From NCBI RefSeq assembly GCF_001281315.1, contig NZ_CP012479.1, positions 3,906,001 to 3,970,000 of the forward strand: a stretch of DNA of 64,000 bases, in the 5' to 3' direction. This document shows, one piece after another, positions 26,269 through 36,300 of this stretch (positions are counted from its first letter, which is position 1; each line of letters begins with the position of its first letter). The position numbers and the translations under genes are program-made. This stretch comes from Arthrobacter sp. ERGS1:01. Its GTDB lineage: Bacteria; Actinomycetota; Actinomycetes; Actinomycetales; Micrococcaceae. The notes under the pieces are model-generated. The model was given only the letters and a program-made list of their open reading frames with translations, searched no databases and was not told the origin of the DNA.

Positions 26269-27462
26269 ATGTTGTCCACCATGAAGAAATCACCCCGCAC
26301 CCGGCGCGGCGCCCACGCCGAACCGGCGCAGGAAAGCCAAGCAGCCGGCATCGTGCCTGAGAATGCCGTGGAATTGCGGAACGTGTCGGTCACGTACGGC
26401 ACCACGACGGCCCTGGCCGGGTTGGACCTGCAGGTGGCGCGCGGGGAGACCGTGGCACTGCTGGGACCCTCGGGCTCCGGAAAGTCCACGGCGTTGAAGG
26501 CGATCGCTGGCTTTGAACGCCCCTCCGGCGGGCGCGTTCTGCTCGACGGGCGGGACGTCACGGACGCTTCCCCCGCCCAGCGCGGCATCGGCGTCGTGGT
26601 CCAGCAGTACGCGTTGTTCCCGCACATGCGGATCGACGCGAACGTGGCGTACGGCCTGAAGGCGCGCCGGATGCCCAAAGCGGAGATCACCGCCCGGGTC
26701 AAGGCGATGCTGGAAATGGTGGGCATGGAGGATCATGCGCACAAGCTGCCGCGCCAGCTCTCCGGCGGCCAGCAGCAGCGCGTGGCCATTGCCCGGGCAC
26801 TCGCCATCAAGCCCTCGGTGCTGCTGCTCGATGAGCCGCTCTCCGCCCTGGACGCATCGCTGCGGGCCGAGATGCTCATTGAGCTCCAGGCCCTGCGCGC
26901 CGAACTGCCCGACATCGCCATGGTCTACGTGACGCACGACCAGTCCGAGGCGCTGACCCTGGCGGACCGGATCGCCGTGATGCGCAACGCCCGGCTCGAG
27001 GAGATCGGCACGGCGGACCAGCTCTACAACCGGCCCGCCAGCGCCTTTACCGCCAAGTTCCTGGGCGGGGCTTCCCTGCTGCCGGCCGTGTCCACCACGG
27101 TGGTCCCGGACGACGGCGGCATGGCGGCCGTCGTGGTGGGTTCACACCGCATGCAGTCCGTGGCACCGTTTGCCCTGGCGCCGGGAGACCGGGCCCGGAT
27201 GGCAATCCGCCCGCACGCCTGGCAACTCGTGGCGGAGACGCCCGAGGGCACGCCCGCACCCGTCAACAGCCTGCCGGGCCGGGTCGAATCCGTGCAGTGG
27301 CGCGGCGCCGGCCACCGCCTCCAGGTGGACCTGATTGGCATTTCCGAACGCGTCACGGTCGACCTGCCGGCACTCTCAAAGGTGCCGGTCCCCGGCGACC
27401 TGGTGGTGCTGGCCGTCGATCCGCAGCACGCCGTGCTGGTTCCCGCCGGGGACCACGCATGA
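26269..27462 (+). CDS. phnT: Phosphonate ABC transporter ATP-binding protein
   Basis: 397 aa. Walker [18 protein letters not shown]-loop [11 protein letters not shown], signature [15 protein letters not shown] and Walker [14 protein letters not shown] are intact, followed by a TOBE-type C-terminal domain (about 290-395). AGGAG lies 4 nt before the ATG. The stop overlaps the next start by ATGA. It energises import through the two permeases that follow. The PhnT assignment rests on context. Confidence 0.9.
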   Translation: MLSTMKKSPRTRRGAHAEPAQESQAAGIVPENAVELRNVSVTYGTTTALAGLDLQVARGETVALLGPSGSGKSTALKAIAGFERPSGGRVLLDGRDVTDASPAQRGIGVVVQQYALFPHMRIDANVAYGLKARRMPKAEITARVKAMLEMVGMEDHAHKLPRQLSGGQQQRVAIARALAIKPSVLLLDEPLSALDASLRAEMLIELQALRAELPDIAMVYVTHDQSEALTLADRIAVMRNARLEEIGTADQLYNRPASAFTAKFLGGASLLPAVSTTVVPDDGGMAAVVVGSHRMQSVAPFALAPGDRARMAIRPHAWQLVAETPEGTPAPVNSLPGRVESVQWRGAGHRLQVDLIGISERVTVDLPALSKVPVPGDLVVLAVDPQHAVLVPAGDHA

Positions 27463-28376
27463 GCGTGGCCCAGGCAGAGGCACCTGCGCAGGCACCGGCG
27501 TCGGACCTAAGAGGCGTGCAACGCCGCCCGGCCGGCAGCTGGCGGGCCTGGCTGTGGCTGGCCCTGCCGCTGCTCTTCGTGGCCGCTTTCTTTGTCTACC
27601 CGCTGATCCAGATCGGTGCACAGTCGTTCCTCAACCAGGACGGCACCGCCGCGGGGCTGGAAAACTGGCAGTACGAGCTCGCGTCCAAGGCCGTGCAGAC
27701 GGCCATGGTCACCACGCTGAAGATCGCCGGCCTGTCCACGCTGGGCTCGCTTGTACTGGGCACGTTCATCGCCCTCGCGCTGGCCTTCGTGCCCTTTCGC
27801 GGGGCAGGGTTCATCACCCGGCTCATTGAAACCGTGGTGTCGTTCCCGTCCTTCCTGATCCCGCTGGCCTTCAGCATCCTGTACGGGCGCACCGGCGTGG
27901 TCAATTCCGTGCTGGAATCCGTGGCCCCGTCGCTGCCCGCGCTGAACTTCGTCAACGACGTTCCCGGCGTGGTGCTGGCGGAAATCGCGTTCTACACGCC
28001 CTTCGTCATCCGGCCCCTGCTGGCCGTGTTCTCCCAGGTGCCGCGCGATCTGATCGACGTTGCCGGGAGCCTTGGCAGCGGGCCTTGGGCCATTGTGCGG
28101 ACAGTGATCCTGCCGGCCGCCGTTCCCGCCTTGGCCGCCGCGGCCGGGCTCACGTTCCTGCTGACCATGAACGAGTTCGGCATCATCTTGTTCACGGGCG
28201 CCAAGAACGTCATGACCCTGCCCATGCTGATTTACACACGCAGCATCGTCACCTTCGACTTCCCGTCCGCCGCCGTCATCGCCTGCATCCAGGTGGCCCT
28301 GTCGCTGGGCGTGTACTGCCTCTACCGCGCCGTCACCAAGAAACTTTCCGGAGCCCACCATGCTGCTGCACGCTAA
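27459..28376 (+). CDS. phnU: Phosphonate ABC transporter permease 1
   Basis: 305 aa from the ATG at 27459, which overlaps the ATPase stop. Six transmembrane segments follow a charged N-terminus. The cytoplasmic EAA loop reads LIDVAGSLGSGPWAIVRTVILP. The gene overlaps the next permease by 17 nt. It forms the membrane channel with the 28360 protein. Confidence 0.9.
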   Translation: MSVAQAEAPAQAPASDLRGVQRRPAGSWRAWLWLALPLLFVAAFFVYPLIQIGAQSFLNQDGTAAGLENWQYELASKAVQTAMVTTLKIAGLSTLGSLVLGTFIALALAFVPFRGAGFITRLIETVVSFPSFLIPLAFSILYGRTGVVNSVLESVAPSLPALNFVNDVPGVVLAEIAFYTPFVIRPLLAVFSQVPRDLIDVAGSLGSGPWAIVRTVILPAAVPALAAAAGLTFLLTMNEFGIILFTGAKNVMTLPMLIYTRSIVTFDFPSAAVIACIQVALSLGVYCLYRAVTKKLSGAHHAAAR

Positions 28377-29163
28377 ATCCGCCCGCGCCGTTGTTTGGAC
28401 GTTCCTGGCCGTGGCCCTGATGCTGTTGGTGGGCGCACCGCTGCTGGTGACCGTCATGGCAGCCTTCGCCGGGAGTTGGAACGGCGTGCTGCCCACCAAC
28501 CCCACCGTCTCCCACCTGGCCGGCGCACTGGCCTCGGACAACCTGTCCTCGCTGGTGGTCAGCCTGCAAACCGCCGTCTTCGCGAGCCTGCTGGCCGTCT
28601 TCCTGGGCACCTGGGCGGCGCTGTGCGCGGCCGCCGCACCGGCTTCCTCGGCGGTGGCGAAGGTGGCCGACGCCGTCTTCCACCTGCCCGCGGCCGTGCC
28701 GTCCGTCGTCGTCGGACTGGGGCTGCTGACGGCGTTCAGCAAGGCCCCGCTGCTGCTCAACGGCACCGTGACCATCGTGATCCTGGCGCAAACGCTGCTG
28801 GTCCTGGCGTTTGCCTACAGCACGGTTTCCGCCGCCGCCCGCGGCCTGGACCCGCTGGTTCCGCTCGCCGCGGCAAGCCTGGGCGCGTCGAAGCTGCGGG
28901 TCCTGCTGACCGTGCGGCTGCCGCTGCTGCTGCCGTCCATCGCCGCGGCGACGGGCCTGGCCCTGGCCCTGTGCATGGGCGAGCTCGGCGCCACCGTGAT
29001 GGTGTACCCGGCCAGCTGGCGCACCCTCCCGGTCACCATCTTCGCCCTGAGCGACCGCGGCGCCCTGTTCGACGCCGCCGCGAACACGCTGGTGCTCATC
29101 AGCGTCACCGTGGTGGTGCTGGCGGTCATCGCGAAGTTCCGCGGCAAGACCGCCGTCAGGTAG
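28360..29163 (+). CDS. phnV: Phosphonate ABC transporter permease 2
   Basis: 267 aa with six transmembrane segments. The EAA loop is LVPLAAASLGASKLRVLLTVRLP. It overlaps the preceding permease gene, so translation is coupled. Last gene of the operon; a palindrome (29188-29240) follows before the convergent ABC-F gene. Confidence 0.9.
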   Translation: MLLHAKSARAVVWTFLAVALMLLVGAPLLVTVMAAFAGSWNGVLPTNPTVSHLAGALASDNLSSLVVSLQTAVFASLLAVFLGTWAALCAAAAPASSAVAKVADAVFHLPAAVPSVVVGLGLLTAFSKAPLLLNGTVTIVILAQTLLVLAFAYSTVSAAARGLDPLVPLAAASLGASKLRVLLTVRLPLLLPSIAAATGLALALCMGELGATVMVYPASWRTLPVTIFALSDRGALFDAAANTLVLISVTVVVLAVIAKFRGKTAVR

Positions 29164-29187
29164 GCACGACGGCTGAACCGGCACTGC

Positions 29188-29260
29188 GCCGAGTCTGACG
29201 GAACGTTGCGAGTAAGACGGAGCGCTCCGTCAGACTCGGCACCTCTCCGTCTGACTCGGC
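29188..29260. repeat. Palindrome with a third arm copy between phnV and ABC-F
   Basis: Perfect 15-bp arms GCCGAGTCTGACGGA (29188-29202) and its complement (29226-29240) enclose 23 nt. A third near copy of the right arm, TCCGTCTGACTCGGC, lies at 29246-29260. It probably acts as a transcription end for the converging genes. Confidence 0.8.
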
Positions 29261-29273
29261 AATCGGGGCGCTG

Positions 29274-30956
29274 CTAACGAGCCCTCTCGACCCGCTTTTC
29301 GTCCCACACGGGCTCGTCGGATTCGTAGACCTTGCCGTCCGAGCCGAACACCAGGAAGCGGTCGAAGGAGCGGGCAAACCAGCGGTCGTGGGTCACGGCG
29401 AGCACGGTTCCCTCGAAGGAGTCGATGGCCTTTTCCAGCGCCTCGGCCGAATGCAGGTCAAGGTTGTCCGTGGGCTCGTCGAGCAGCAGCAGCGTGGCGC
29501 CGGAGAGCTCCAGGAGCAGGATCTGGAACCGTGCCTGCTGGCCGCCGGAGAGGGAATCGTACTTTTGCTCCGAGCTGGAGGCCAGGCCGTAACGGTCAAG
29601 CGCCCCGGCCGCAGCCTCGCGGCCCAGGCCCGAACGGTGCTCGTCGCCGCGGTGCAGGATGTCCAGCAATGACCGACTCAAAAGGTCCGGGCGGGCATGG
29701 GTCTGGGCGAAGAAGCCGGGCCGGATGCGGGCACCAAGCTTCACGGAACCCTCGTGCGGCACGGGGGCGATGTCGACGTCGGACACCGGCTCGTGTTCCT
29801 TGTCCGGGTCCGAACCGCCGGCCGCCAAGAGTCGCAGGAAGTGGCTCTTGCCGGAGCCGTTGGAGCCCAGCACGCCCACGCGGTCGCCAAACCAGACCTC
29901 GGTGCTGAACGGCTTCATGAGCCCCGTCAACTCCAGCTTGGTGGCCACGATGGCGCGCTTGGCCGTGCGCCCGCCCTTGAGCCGCATCTTCACGTTCTGC
30001 TCAATGGGCAGCGCCTCTGGCGGGCCCTTCTCCAGGAACTGCGCGAGCCTCGACTGGGCGGCCTGGTAACGGTTCGCCATGTCGGAGCGGAACGCCGCCT
30101 TGGTCTTGTACATGTTGACGAGTTCCTTGAGCTTGACGTGCTCCTCGTCCCAGCGCTTGCGCAGCTCCTCAAAGCGGGCGTTGCGGTCGTCGCGGGCCTT
30201 CACGTAGGAGGCGAAGCCGCCGCCGTGGGTCCAGCTGGAGGCGCCGTTGATGCCCGGTTCCAGGGTGACGATCCTGTCCGCGGCGTTGGCCAGCAGCTCC
30301 CGGTCGTGGCTGACGAACAGCACGGACTTGTCGGACTCGGCCATTTTCGCCTCGAGCCAGCGCTTGCCGGGCACGTCGAGGTAGTTGTCGGGCTCATCGA
30401 GCAGCAGCAGCTCGTCGGGGCCGGAAAACAAGGCCTCCAGGACCAGCCGCTTTTGCTCGCCGCCGCTGAGGGAGGACGCCTTGCGGTACTGGGCGGTATA
30501 GAAGTCCATGCCCATGGCGGCCATGGTCACTTCGTCCCAGGTGGTTTCCATCTCGTAGCCGCCCACGTCGCCCCAGTCGGCAATCGCCTGGGCGTACGCC
30601 ATCTGGCTGGGCTCGTCGTCGCGTTCCAGCATGGCCAGTTCGGCGTCGTCCACGGCCTTGCCGGCGGCGGCGATGTTGGCCGAGGCCACGGACAGCAGCA
30701 GGTCGCGCACGGTGCTGTCGTCGCGCACCTGGCCCACGAACTGGCGCATCACGCCCATGCTGCCCGAACGGGACACCACGCCCTCGTCCGGCTTGATGTC
30801 CTGGCAGATGATGCGCAGGAGCGTGGTCTTGCCCGTGCCGTTGGGACCGATCAGCGCCGTCTTGGTGCCATCGGAGACGCGGAAGTTCACCCCGTTCAGC
30901 AGCTGCCGGCCGTCGGAGAGAAAGTAGTCAATGTTTGCAACGTCAATGTGTCCCAC
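29274..30956 (-). CDS. ABC-F family ATPase
   Basis: 560 aa from a GTG at 30956; VGHIDVANIDYFL matches the usual MAHIDVSNI-like start of this family and the longer frame is not protein-like. Two ATP-binding cassettes: Walker A GPNGTGKTTLLRII and GSNGSGKSHFLRLL, signatures LSGGEQKRLVLEAL and LSGGQQARFQILLLE, Walker B LLLLDEPDNYLD and LLLLDEPTDNLD. A charged linker between them matches the ribosome-entering P-site tip region. No transmembrane segments. ABC-F proteins act on the ribosome, either as translation factors or in antibiotic protection; which applies here is not clear. Confidence 0.94.
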   Translation of the reverse strand: MGHIDVANIDYFLSDGRQLLNGVNFRVSDGTKTALIGPNGTGKTTLLRIICQDIKPDEGVVSRSGSMGVMRQFVGQVRDDSTVRDLLLSVASANIAAAGKAVDDAELAMLERDDEPSQMAYAQAIADWGDVGGYEMETTWDEVTMAAMGMDFYTAQYRKASSLSGGEQKRLVLEALFSGPDELLLLDEPDNYLDVPGKRWLEAKMAESDKSVLFVSHDRELLANAADRIVTLEPGINGASSWTHGGGFASYVKARDDRNARFEELRKRWDEEHVKLKELVNMYKTKAAFRSDMANRYQAAQSRLAQFLEKGPPEALPIEQNVKMRLKGGRTAKRAIVATKLELTGLMKPFSTEVWFGDRVGVLGSNGSGKSHFLRLLAAGGSDPDKEHEPVSDVDIAPVPHEGSVKLGARIRPGFFAQTHARPDLLSRSLLDILHRGDEHRSGLGREAAAGALDRYGLASSSEQKYDSLSGGQQARFQILLLELSGATLLLLDEPTDNLDLHSAEALEKAIDSFEGTVLAVTHDRWFARSFDRFLVFGSDGKVYESDEPVWDEKRVERAR

Positions 30957-31017
30957 CCTCCAATTCTCCCATCCCGTGCCGGCCTTGCGGGACGGACGAC
31001 GGCGGCGCCCCCTCCCA

Positions 31018-31080
31018 CATCGAACGGGCACTTGTTGCTGATGTCGCGCGCAAACATCGGCAACTGCTCCCCGTTCGATG
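31018..31080. repeat. Imperfect palindrome CATCGAACGGG...CCCGTTCGATG
   Basis: Outer 11-bp arms are perfect and the pairing continues imperfectly inward (TTGTTGCTGATGT against ACATCGGCAACTG). It matches in size the elements at 10414 and 29188. Confidence 0.75.
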
Positions 31081-31128
31081 CAAACGGGCAGGTGGGTGGG
31101 GCCACGCCTGCGAGGGGCCCCGGCCTGG

Positions 31129-31183
31129 GCCCGCAAGCGCGAGGGACCCGTTGCGAGCTTGCGAGCGACGGGAGCGCTTGGGG
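31129..31183. repeat. Second REP type, copy 2
   Basis: It shares AAGCGCGAGGG, CTTGCGAGC and GGGAGCGCTTGGGG with the copy at 26110. Confidence 0.85.
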
Positions 31184-31278
31184 AGGGACGAGGTTGGGGA
31201 GCAGGTGGGGAAAACCCCACCCCGGATTGACCGGCTGGCCTGATGGTTTCCGGCGGCCGTTGCGGCAAGGATTGAACC

Positions 31279-32586
31279 ATGAACACTTCCGCCGCCTCCG
31301 TGCCGTCGCCGTCCTGGCTCATTGTCCGCCCGGCCACGTGGCGCCGGATCGGCGCGGACCTGGCCTACCTCCTGCCGGGCTTCTTCGTGTCGCTCGTGTC
31401 CTTCATCGTGCTGGTGACGTTGTTTTCCGTGGGCGTCTCCACGCTCATCATCTGGATTGGCCTGCCGATCCTGTTGCTGTGCCTGGCCGTGGCCCGGTGG
31501 TTTGGCTCCGTCAACCGGGCCATGCTGGCGCGTTGGGCAGGGGAAATTCCGCCCGTGTACTACAAACCACGGCATAAGAATTCCATTGGCGGCATGTTCA
31601 AGAACCTTGCCGATCCGCAGTTGTGGAAGGACCTGGTCCACGGCACGGTGGTCTCCTTCGCCTTCCGGACCGTGGCTTTCAGCGTTGCCATGACCTGGCC
31701 GATCGTGGCGCTGGGCGGCCTGACGCAATGGTTCTGGAACCGGTTCCTGCCCTCCGATAACATGCCGCTTGCGGAATTGATCGGCCTGGACCGCTTTCTT
31801 GGCCTGAGTCCGGCGGCGGCCGAGGGCTGGCTGGGACTGGCCTACGGCGTCGTCTTTCTCCTGACCCTGCCGCTGGTGACGCACCTTCTCGCGGCCACCG
31901 ACGCCGCAATGGCCCGCGGCCTGCTCACGAACGAGAACGCGGCCCTGCGCGCCCGCAGCGCCGAGCTGGCCAGCAGCCGCGCCCAGGTGGTGTCCGAGGA
32001 GGCCAAGACCCTGCGCAAGATTGAGCGGGACCTGCACGATGGCCCGCAGCAACGCCTGATCCGCCTGCAAATGGACGTCGAGGCGGCCCAGCGCCGGATG
32101 GATTCGGACCCCGCAACCGCCCGTGAACTCATGGATGGCGCCCTTGAGCAAAGCCGGGAGGCCCTGGCGGAGCTGCGGTCCCTGTCCCGCGGCATCGCCC
32201 CTCCCCTGCTGGCCGACCGCGGCCTGCACGCCGCCATCCAGTCCCTGGGGAGCCGCTCAACGGTCCCGGTGGAGGTGTCCGGAAACCTGGCCGGCGGCGA
32301 GCGGCTGGCCGAAAGCGCCGAGAATGCCGCCTACTTTGTGGTCTCCGAGGCCCTCGCCAACGTCTCCAAGCATTCCGGCGCCACCAGGGCGCAGGTCACC
32401 GTGGACGTGACGGACGCCGAATTGCTCCTTGACGTGCTCGACGACGGCCACGGCGGCGCCCACGTGGGCAAGGGCCACGGGCTGGCCGGGCTGCTGGACC
32501 GGCTTGCCGGGGTGGACGGCTCGCTGGAAATCACCAGCCCCGACGGCGGCCCCACCCTGGTGCGCGCCAGCATCCCGCTACGCTGA
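31279..32586 (+). CDS. Sensor histidine kinase with PF13796-like membrane sensor
   Basis: 435 aa. The N-terminal 210 residues form a four-helix membrane sensor (RIGADLAYLLPGFFVSLVSF, WIGLPILLLCLAVARW). The HisKA_3 helix carries LRKIERDLHDGPQQRL with His253, followed by an HATPase domain (LDVLDDGHGGAHVGKGHGLAGLLDRL). The response regulator gene starts 4 nt after its stop. Ligand unknown. Confidence 0.94.
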   Translation: MNTSAASVPSPSWLIVRPATWRRIGADLAYLLPGFFVSLVSFIVLVTLFSVGVSTLIIWIGLPILLLCLAVARWFGSVNRAMLARWAGEIPPVYYKPRHKNSIGGMFKNLADPQLWKDLVHGTVVSFAFRTVAFSVAMTWPIVALGGLTQWFWNRFLPSDNMPLAELIGLDRFLGLSPAAAEGWLGLAYGVVFLLTLPLVTHLLAATDAAMARGLLTNENAALRARSAELASSRAQVVSEEAKTLRKIERDLHDGPQQRLIRLQMDVEAAQRRMDSDPATARELMDGALEQSREALAELRSLSRGIAPPLLADRGLHAAIQSLGSRSTVPVEVSGNLAGGERLAESAENAAYFVVSEALANVSKHSGATRAQVTVDVTDAELLLDVLDDGHGGAHVGKGHGLAGLLDRLAGVDGSLEITSPDGGPTLVRASIPLR

Positions 32587-32590
32587 AGCA

Positions 32591-33244
32591 ATGCGTGTTG
32601 TTTTGGCTGAAGATTCCGTCCTGCTCCGTGAGGGCCTGGTCCGCTTGCTCGAGGAAACCGGCGCGGAGGTTTGTGCGGCCGTCGGCGACGGCACTGAGCT
32701 TCTGGCGGCCGTGGCCGAGCACCGTCCGGACCTGCTGATCACCGATGTCCGCATGCCGCCGTCACACCGGGACGAGGGGCTCAAGGCGGCCCTGGAGGTG
32801 CGTGCCACGTACCCGGGCATGGCCGTGCTGGTGCTGTCCCAGTACGTGGAACTGACGTATGCCACCGAGTTGCTGGCCGGCGCCTCATCCGGGGGCGGCG
32901 TGGGCTACCTGCTCAAGGACAGGGTGGCCCGCTTTGCCGACTTTGCCGACGCGATAGGCCGCGTTGCCGGCGGCGCAACGGTGATTGATCCCGAGGTGGT
33001 CAGCGCGCTGTTGGCCAACCGCGGCGCCGCGGACCCCATAACTTCCCTCACGCCGCGCGAGTCCGAGGTGCTGGCCTTGATGGCGGGCGGGCGCACCAAC
33101 GCCGCCATCGCCAAGCATCTGGTGGTCAGCGCCGGGGCCGTGGAAAAGCACATCAGCTCGATCTTCGCCAAGCTCGGACTGGCGGCCACCGGCGACGACC
33201 ACCGCCGCGTGCTGGCCGTACTCGCCTATATGCAGCAGCGCTAA
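32591..33244 (+). CDS. LuxR-family response regulator
   Basis: 217 aa from the ATG at 32591; the longer frame upstream is a shadow of the kinase gene. Receiver with Glu7-Asp8 and acceptor Asp52 in LLITDVRMPPSHRDEG. GerE domain: LTPRESEVLALMAGGRTNAAIAKHL and AVEKHISSIFAKLGL as separate helices. Partner of the preceding kinase. No target gene is adjacent. Confidence 0.95.
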   Translation: MRVVLAEDSVLLREGLVRLLEETGAEVCAAVGDGTELLAAVAEHRPDLLITDVRMPPSHRDEGLKAALEVRATYPGMAVLVLSQYVELTYATELLAGASSGGGVGYLLKDRVARFADFADAIGRVAGGATVIDPEVVSALLANRGAADPITSLTPRESEVLALMAGGRTNAAIAKHLVVSAGAVEKHISSIFAKLGLAATGDDHRRVLAVLAYMQQR

Positions 33245-33260
33245 GCCGGCCACGCGAAAA

Positions 33261-33293
33261 AGGGGCCCGTCCGCGGTGTACGGACGGGCCCCT
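33261..33293. terminator. Perfect bidirectional terminator
   Basis: 13-bp stem AGGGGCCCGTCCG with a 7-nt loop between the converging response-regulator and GH31 genes. An A-run before the stem gives U-rich RNA for the minus-strand transcript. Confidence 0.9.
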
Positions 33294-33312
33294 CTTCTCA
33301 TGCCTTACTTCC

Positions 33313-36300
33313 TTAGTGCTTTTGTGCCCGACGGCGGCGGGTCACCAAAAGTGCACCGGCACCTCCCAGCACCAGCAGCAACGCGAGGCCGGCCGGGATG
33401 AGCACCTGCGCACCCGTGCTGGCCAGGTCGCCGTTGTTGCTGTTGCCGTCCGCGGCGGGCGTGGTGGCCGCACCGGAGACGGACGGCTTGGCCGACGTCG
33501 ACGGCTTCGCGGAGCCCGAGGCGGAAGTGGACGGCTTCGCGCTCGGCGTCGGGTCGACCGTGACCGGCGGGTCGACGGTTGCCGCGGTGACCACGAATGC
33601 CGTGCTCGCCAACACCGTGCCGGATTGCTCCAGCGTGATGGTGTGCGCACCGGCGGCAAACTTGGCCGGAATGGTCACGGTGGCGCTCAGCGTGCCGTCG
33701 TTGCCGGCCTTGACCTCGGCCAGCTTCAGCGGCTCGGAGTGGACCCACAGTTCGTAGCCCTGCCCGGCCACCAGGTTGGTGGCCGTGACCTTGATGGCGG
33801 AGCCGGCAACCACGGTGCCCGGCACGGACAGTGCCGGCGCCCCGGGCTGCGGCTTGTCGACCGGTGCCACCACGGCATCAACCGTGGAGGCGACGGACAG
33901 CCCGGCCTTGTCGGTGGCGCGGTAGGCGACGGATACGCCGTCGTTCCCGGCCTTGACGGGAGCCGTGTAGGCCTTCCAGGTGGTGCCGCCGTCGGTGGAG
34001 AACTCCACCTTGGCGATGCCCGATCCCGCATCGGCCGCGGTGACCGTGACTGTGCGGGCGGTGGTGTCGACCTTGGCCTTGACGGTGGGCACGGTGGTGT
34101 CAACCTTCAGCGATCCCAGGGTCTTGACGGTCTCCAGGTTTCCGGCGGCATCACTGGAACGGTAGTTGACCGCGTTGACGCCCCCGGGGAGCGTGAACGC
34201 CTTCGTGTACTCAACCCAGGGGCCGGTGCCGATCTGGTATTCGGTCTTTGCGACGCCCACATTGTCCGTTGCCGCCAGCGTGATGGCCGGTGCGGTGGTG
34301 TACCAGCCGGAGGCGGCCGGAGCTGCCGGGGTGGTGGTTGCCGTGGTGACGGGCGCCGTCGTGTCTGCCGGGGCAGGCTCGGCGCACGTGAACTTGGCAT
34401 CGCCCCATACGCCGTGGGCACCATTGATGGCGCCGGCGGAGATCGGGTCGACGTGCAGTTCCAGGTAGGAGACGCCCTTGAGGTCGAGGTTCAGCTGCTC
34501 CGGGGCAAATCCGTTGACGAAGGTGCGGCTCTGGTAGAGCTGCTTTCCGTCACCGATCACGGTGAAGATGATCTTGCCCTGGAAGTTGCCCTCCAGGCCC
34601 ACGGAGGAAGTGAAGCGGCTGCACTGGCCGCCGAGGTAGTACGTCACGTTCGACGGCGCGTGCACGCCCAGTCCCTTCGTGTACGTGGTGGTGACGGGAG
34701 CGGCTCCCGTTGTGTCAACGATCGTCAGCGGAACATCCGGTGAGTTTGCCGCGTCCTTGTTGGCGACGTCCTTGCCCATGACGCCGTACCCGTTGGTGGA
34801 GGATACCGGGGTCAGGTCGGAGGCGAAGGAGTCCGCGTTCGGCGCCGTGGGCAGCGGGAAGTCCACTACCTGCCAGTCGAAGATCTTCACGTTGTCCGCG
34901 GTGGGCAGCGTGACCGAGGCCAGCTGCTTGCCCGGGATCAGCCGGACGGTGTCGGAGTAGACCTGGTAGGCGCTGGTGGTGTATTCGGGGTTGGCGGCGT
35001 TGGTCTTGCTGTTGCGCCCCAGCGACTTGATGGCCGTCTTGGTGCCCTGCGCGTCGCCCTGGATGAGCCAGTTCGGGAAGTACAGGGACTGCTTCTGGCT
35101 GGTGCCGTCGGCGTAGTTGATGGTCAGTTCCGGTGAAACTCCGGCGCCGGCGGCAGCCGAGCCGAGGACTGCCAGGTCGGTGCCCTGGCCCGTTACGGCC
35201 ACGGTTTGTCCGGCGAGTGCGACGGCGTTGTTCTTGTCCGGGCCCACGGCGGGCCAGGTGTAGTTGACCTCGGTGGGCAGGCCCGCGTCCACGGTGACCT
35301 TGGAGCCCGGGGTGACGCCGCCGGCGGGAACCGTGGCGTTCTTCAGCGCGTCGGCGTTGAAGGACGCTCCGCCGCCGTCAAAGTTTCCGATCGCGTTGTC
35401 GAAGGCGCCCTTGGGGGTCGTGACGGCGACGTTGTTGAACGCCCCGGCCAGGGAGCCGTACGCCACGTAGATCTGGTTGGCGCCGGCCACCTCGCGCGGC
35501 GTGTTGCCGGCGTCCTTGTACGTTGCCTTGGCGCTGACGGTCTGGGCTCCGGCGGCGGTATCCGCTCCCGGGGTCAGGTCGAAGGTTGCCCGCACGGTGG
35601 CGCCCGCACCGACGGAGGCGACGGTGGCGCCCTTGGCGTTGCTGACGGTCCAGCCGGCCGGCACCACCGGGGCGATGACGACGTTGGTCTTGGCTGCGCT
35701 GCCGTTGTTCGTGAAGGACACGGCGGCCGTGGTCTTCTGGCCCTGGAAGACCTTGGCATCCAGGCTCACTGCCACCTGGGCGGCGAGTCCGTCGGAATTG
35801 GTACCGCCGACGGCGGAGCTTGCCTTCAGCGTGACGGTTGCCGAAGCTGTCGAGGCGACGTCGCCGGCCTTCACGTGCACGGTTCCGCCGGCATCTGCGG
35901 CGTCGTAGTACCAGCCCGTGGTGGCGGCGGCGAATGCCTTCGCGTCGGCCACCTTGGCCAGCGTGGTGGAGCCGACCGTCACCGCGGAGGGCAGCGAACC
36001 GCTGTGGACCGCCAGCTTGTACGGGCGGGTGGCAGCCTTGCCGGCGTAGTCGCCGTCGCGCTTGCCGATGGTGACGGCAACGTCGCCGCCGTTCTTGGCG
36101 GGGGCGGTGACGTTGAAGACCTGGGCGCTTGACTTGCCGTTGCGGTAGTCACGGGTGACCTTGTCGTCCTCCTTCATGGTGAAGGAGGAGGAGCCGGACG
36201 GGTAGACGTCCACCGTGATGGGCGAGTTTTCCGGGACCAGGGAGGCGTTGCGGGCAATTTCGCCCTGCGGCACCACGGCGCCGGCGCGGACGAACATGGG

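Larger units (their letters stand above)
30957..31278. other. Gene-free 322 bp holding two different palindromic repeats
   Basis: The gap between the divergent ABC-F and kinase genes holds the palindrome 31018-31080 and the REP copy 31129-31183. Short ORFs here come from repeat sequence. A clear kinase promoter is not visible. Confidence 0.7.

Noticed and set aside
26024..26284. 86-codon plus-strand open frame after phnS
   Set aside because: It is made of the two REP elements (MVELVETTG is the usual translation of this repeat).
30935..31243. 102-codon open frame before the second kinase
   Set aside because: Built from palindromic repeat sequence; no ribosome-binding site.
33316..34743. 475-codon plus-strand open frame
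   Set aside because: Antisense shadow of the GH31 gene; Gly/Arg-rich with no motif.
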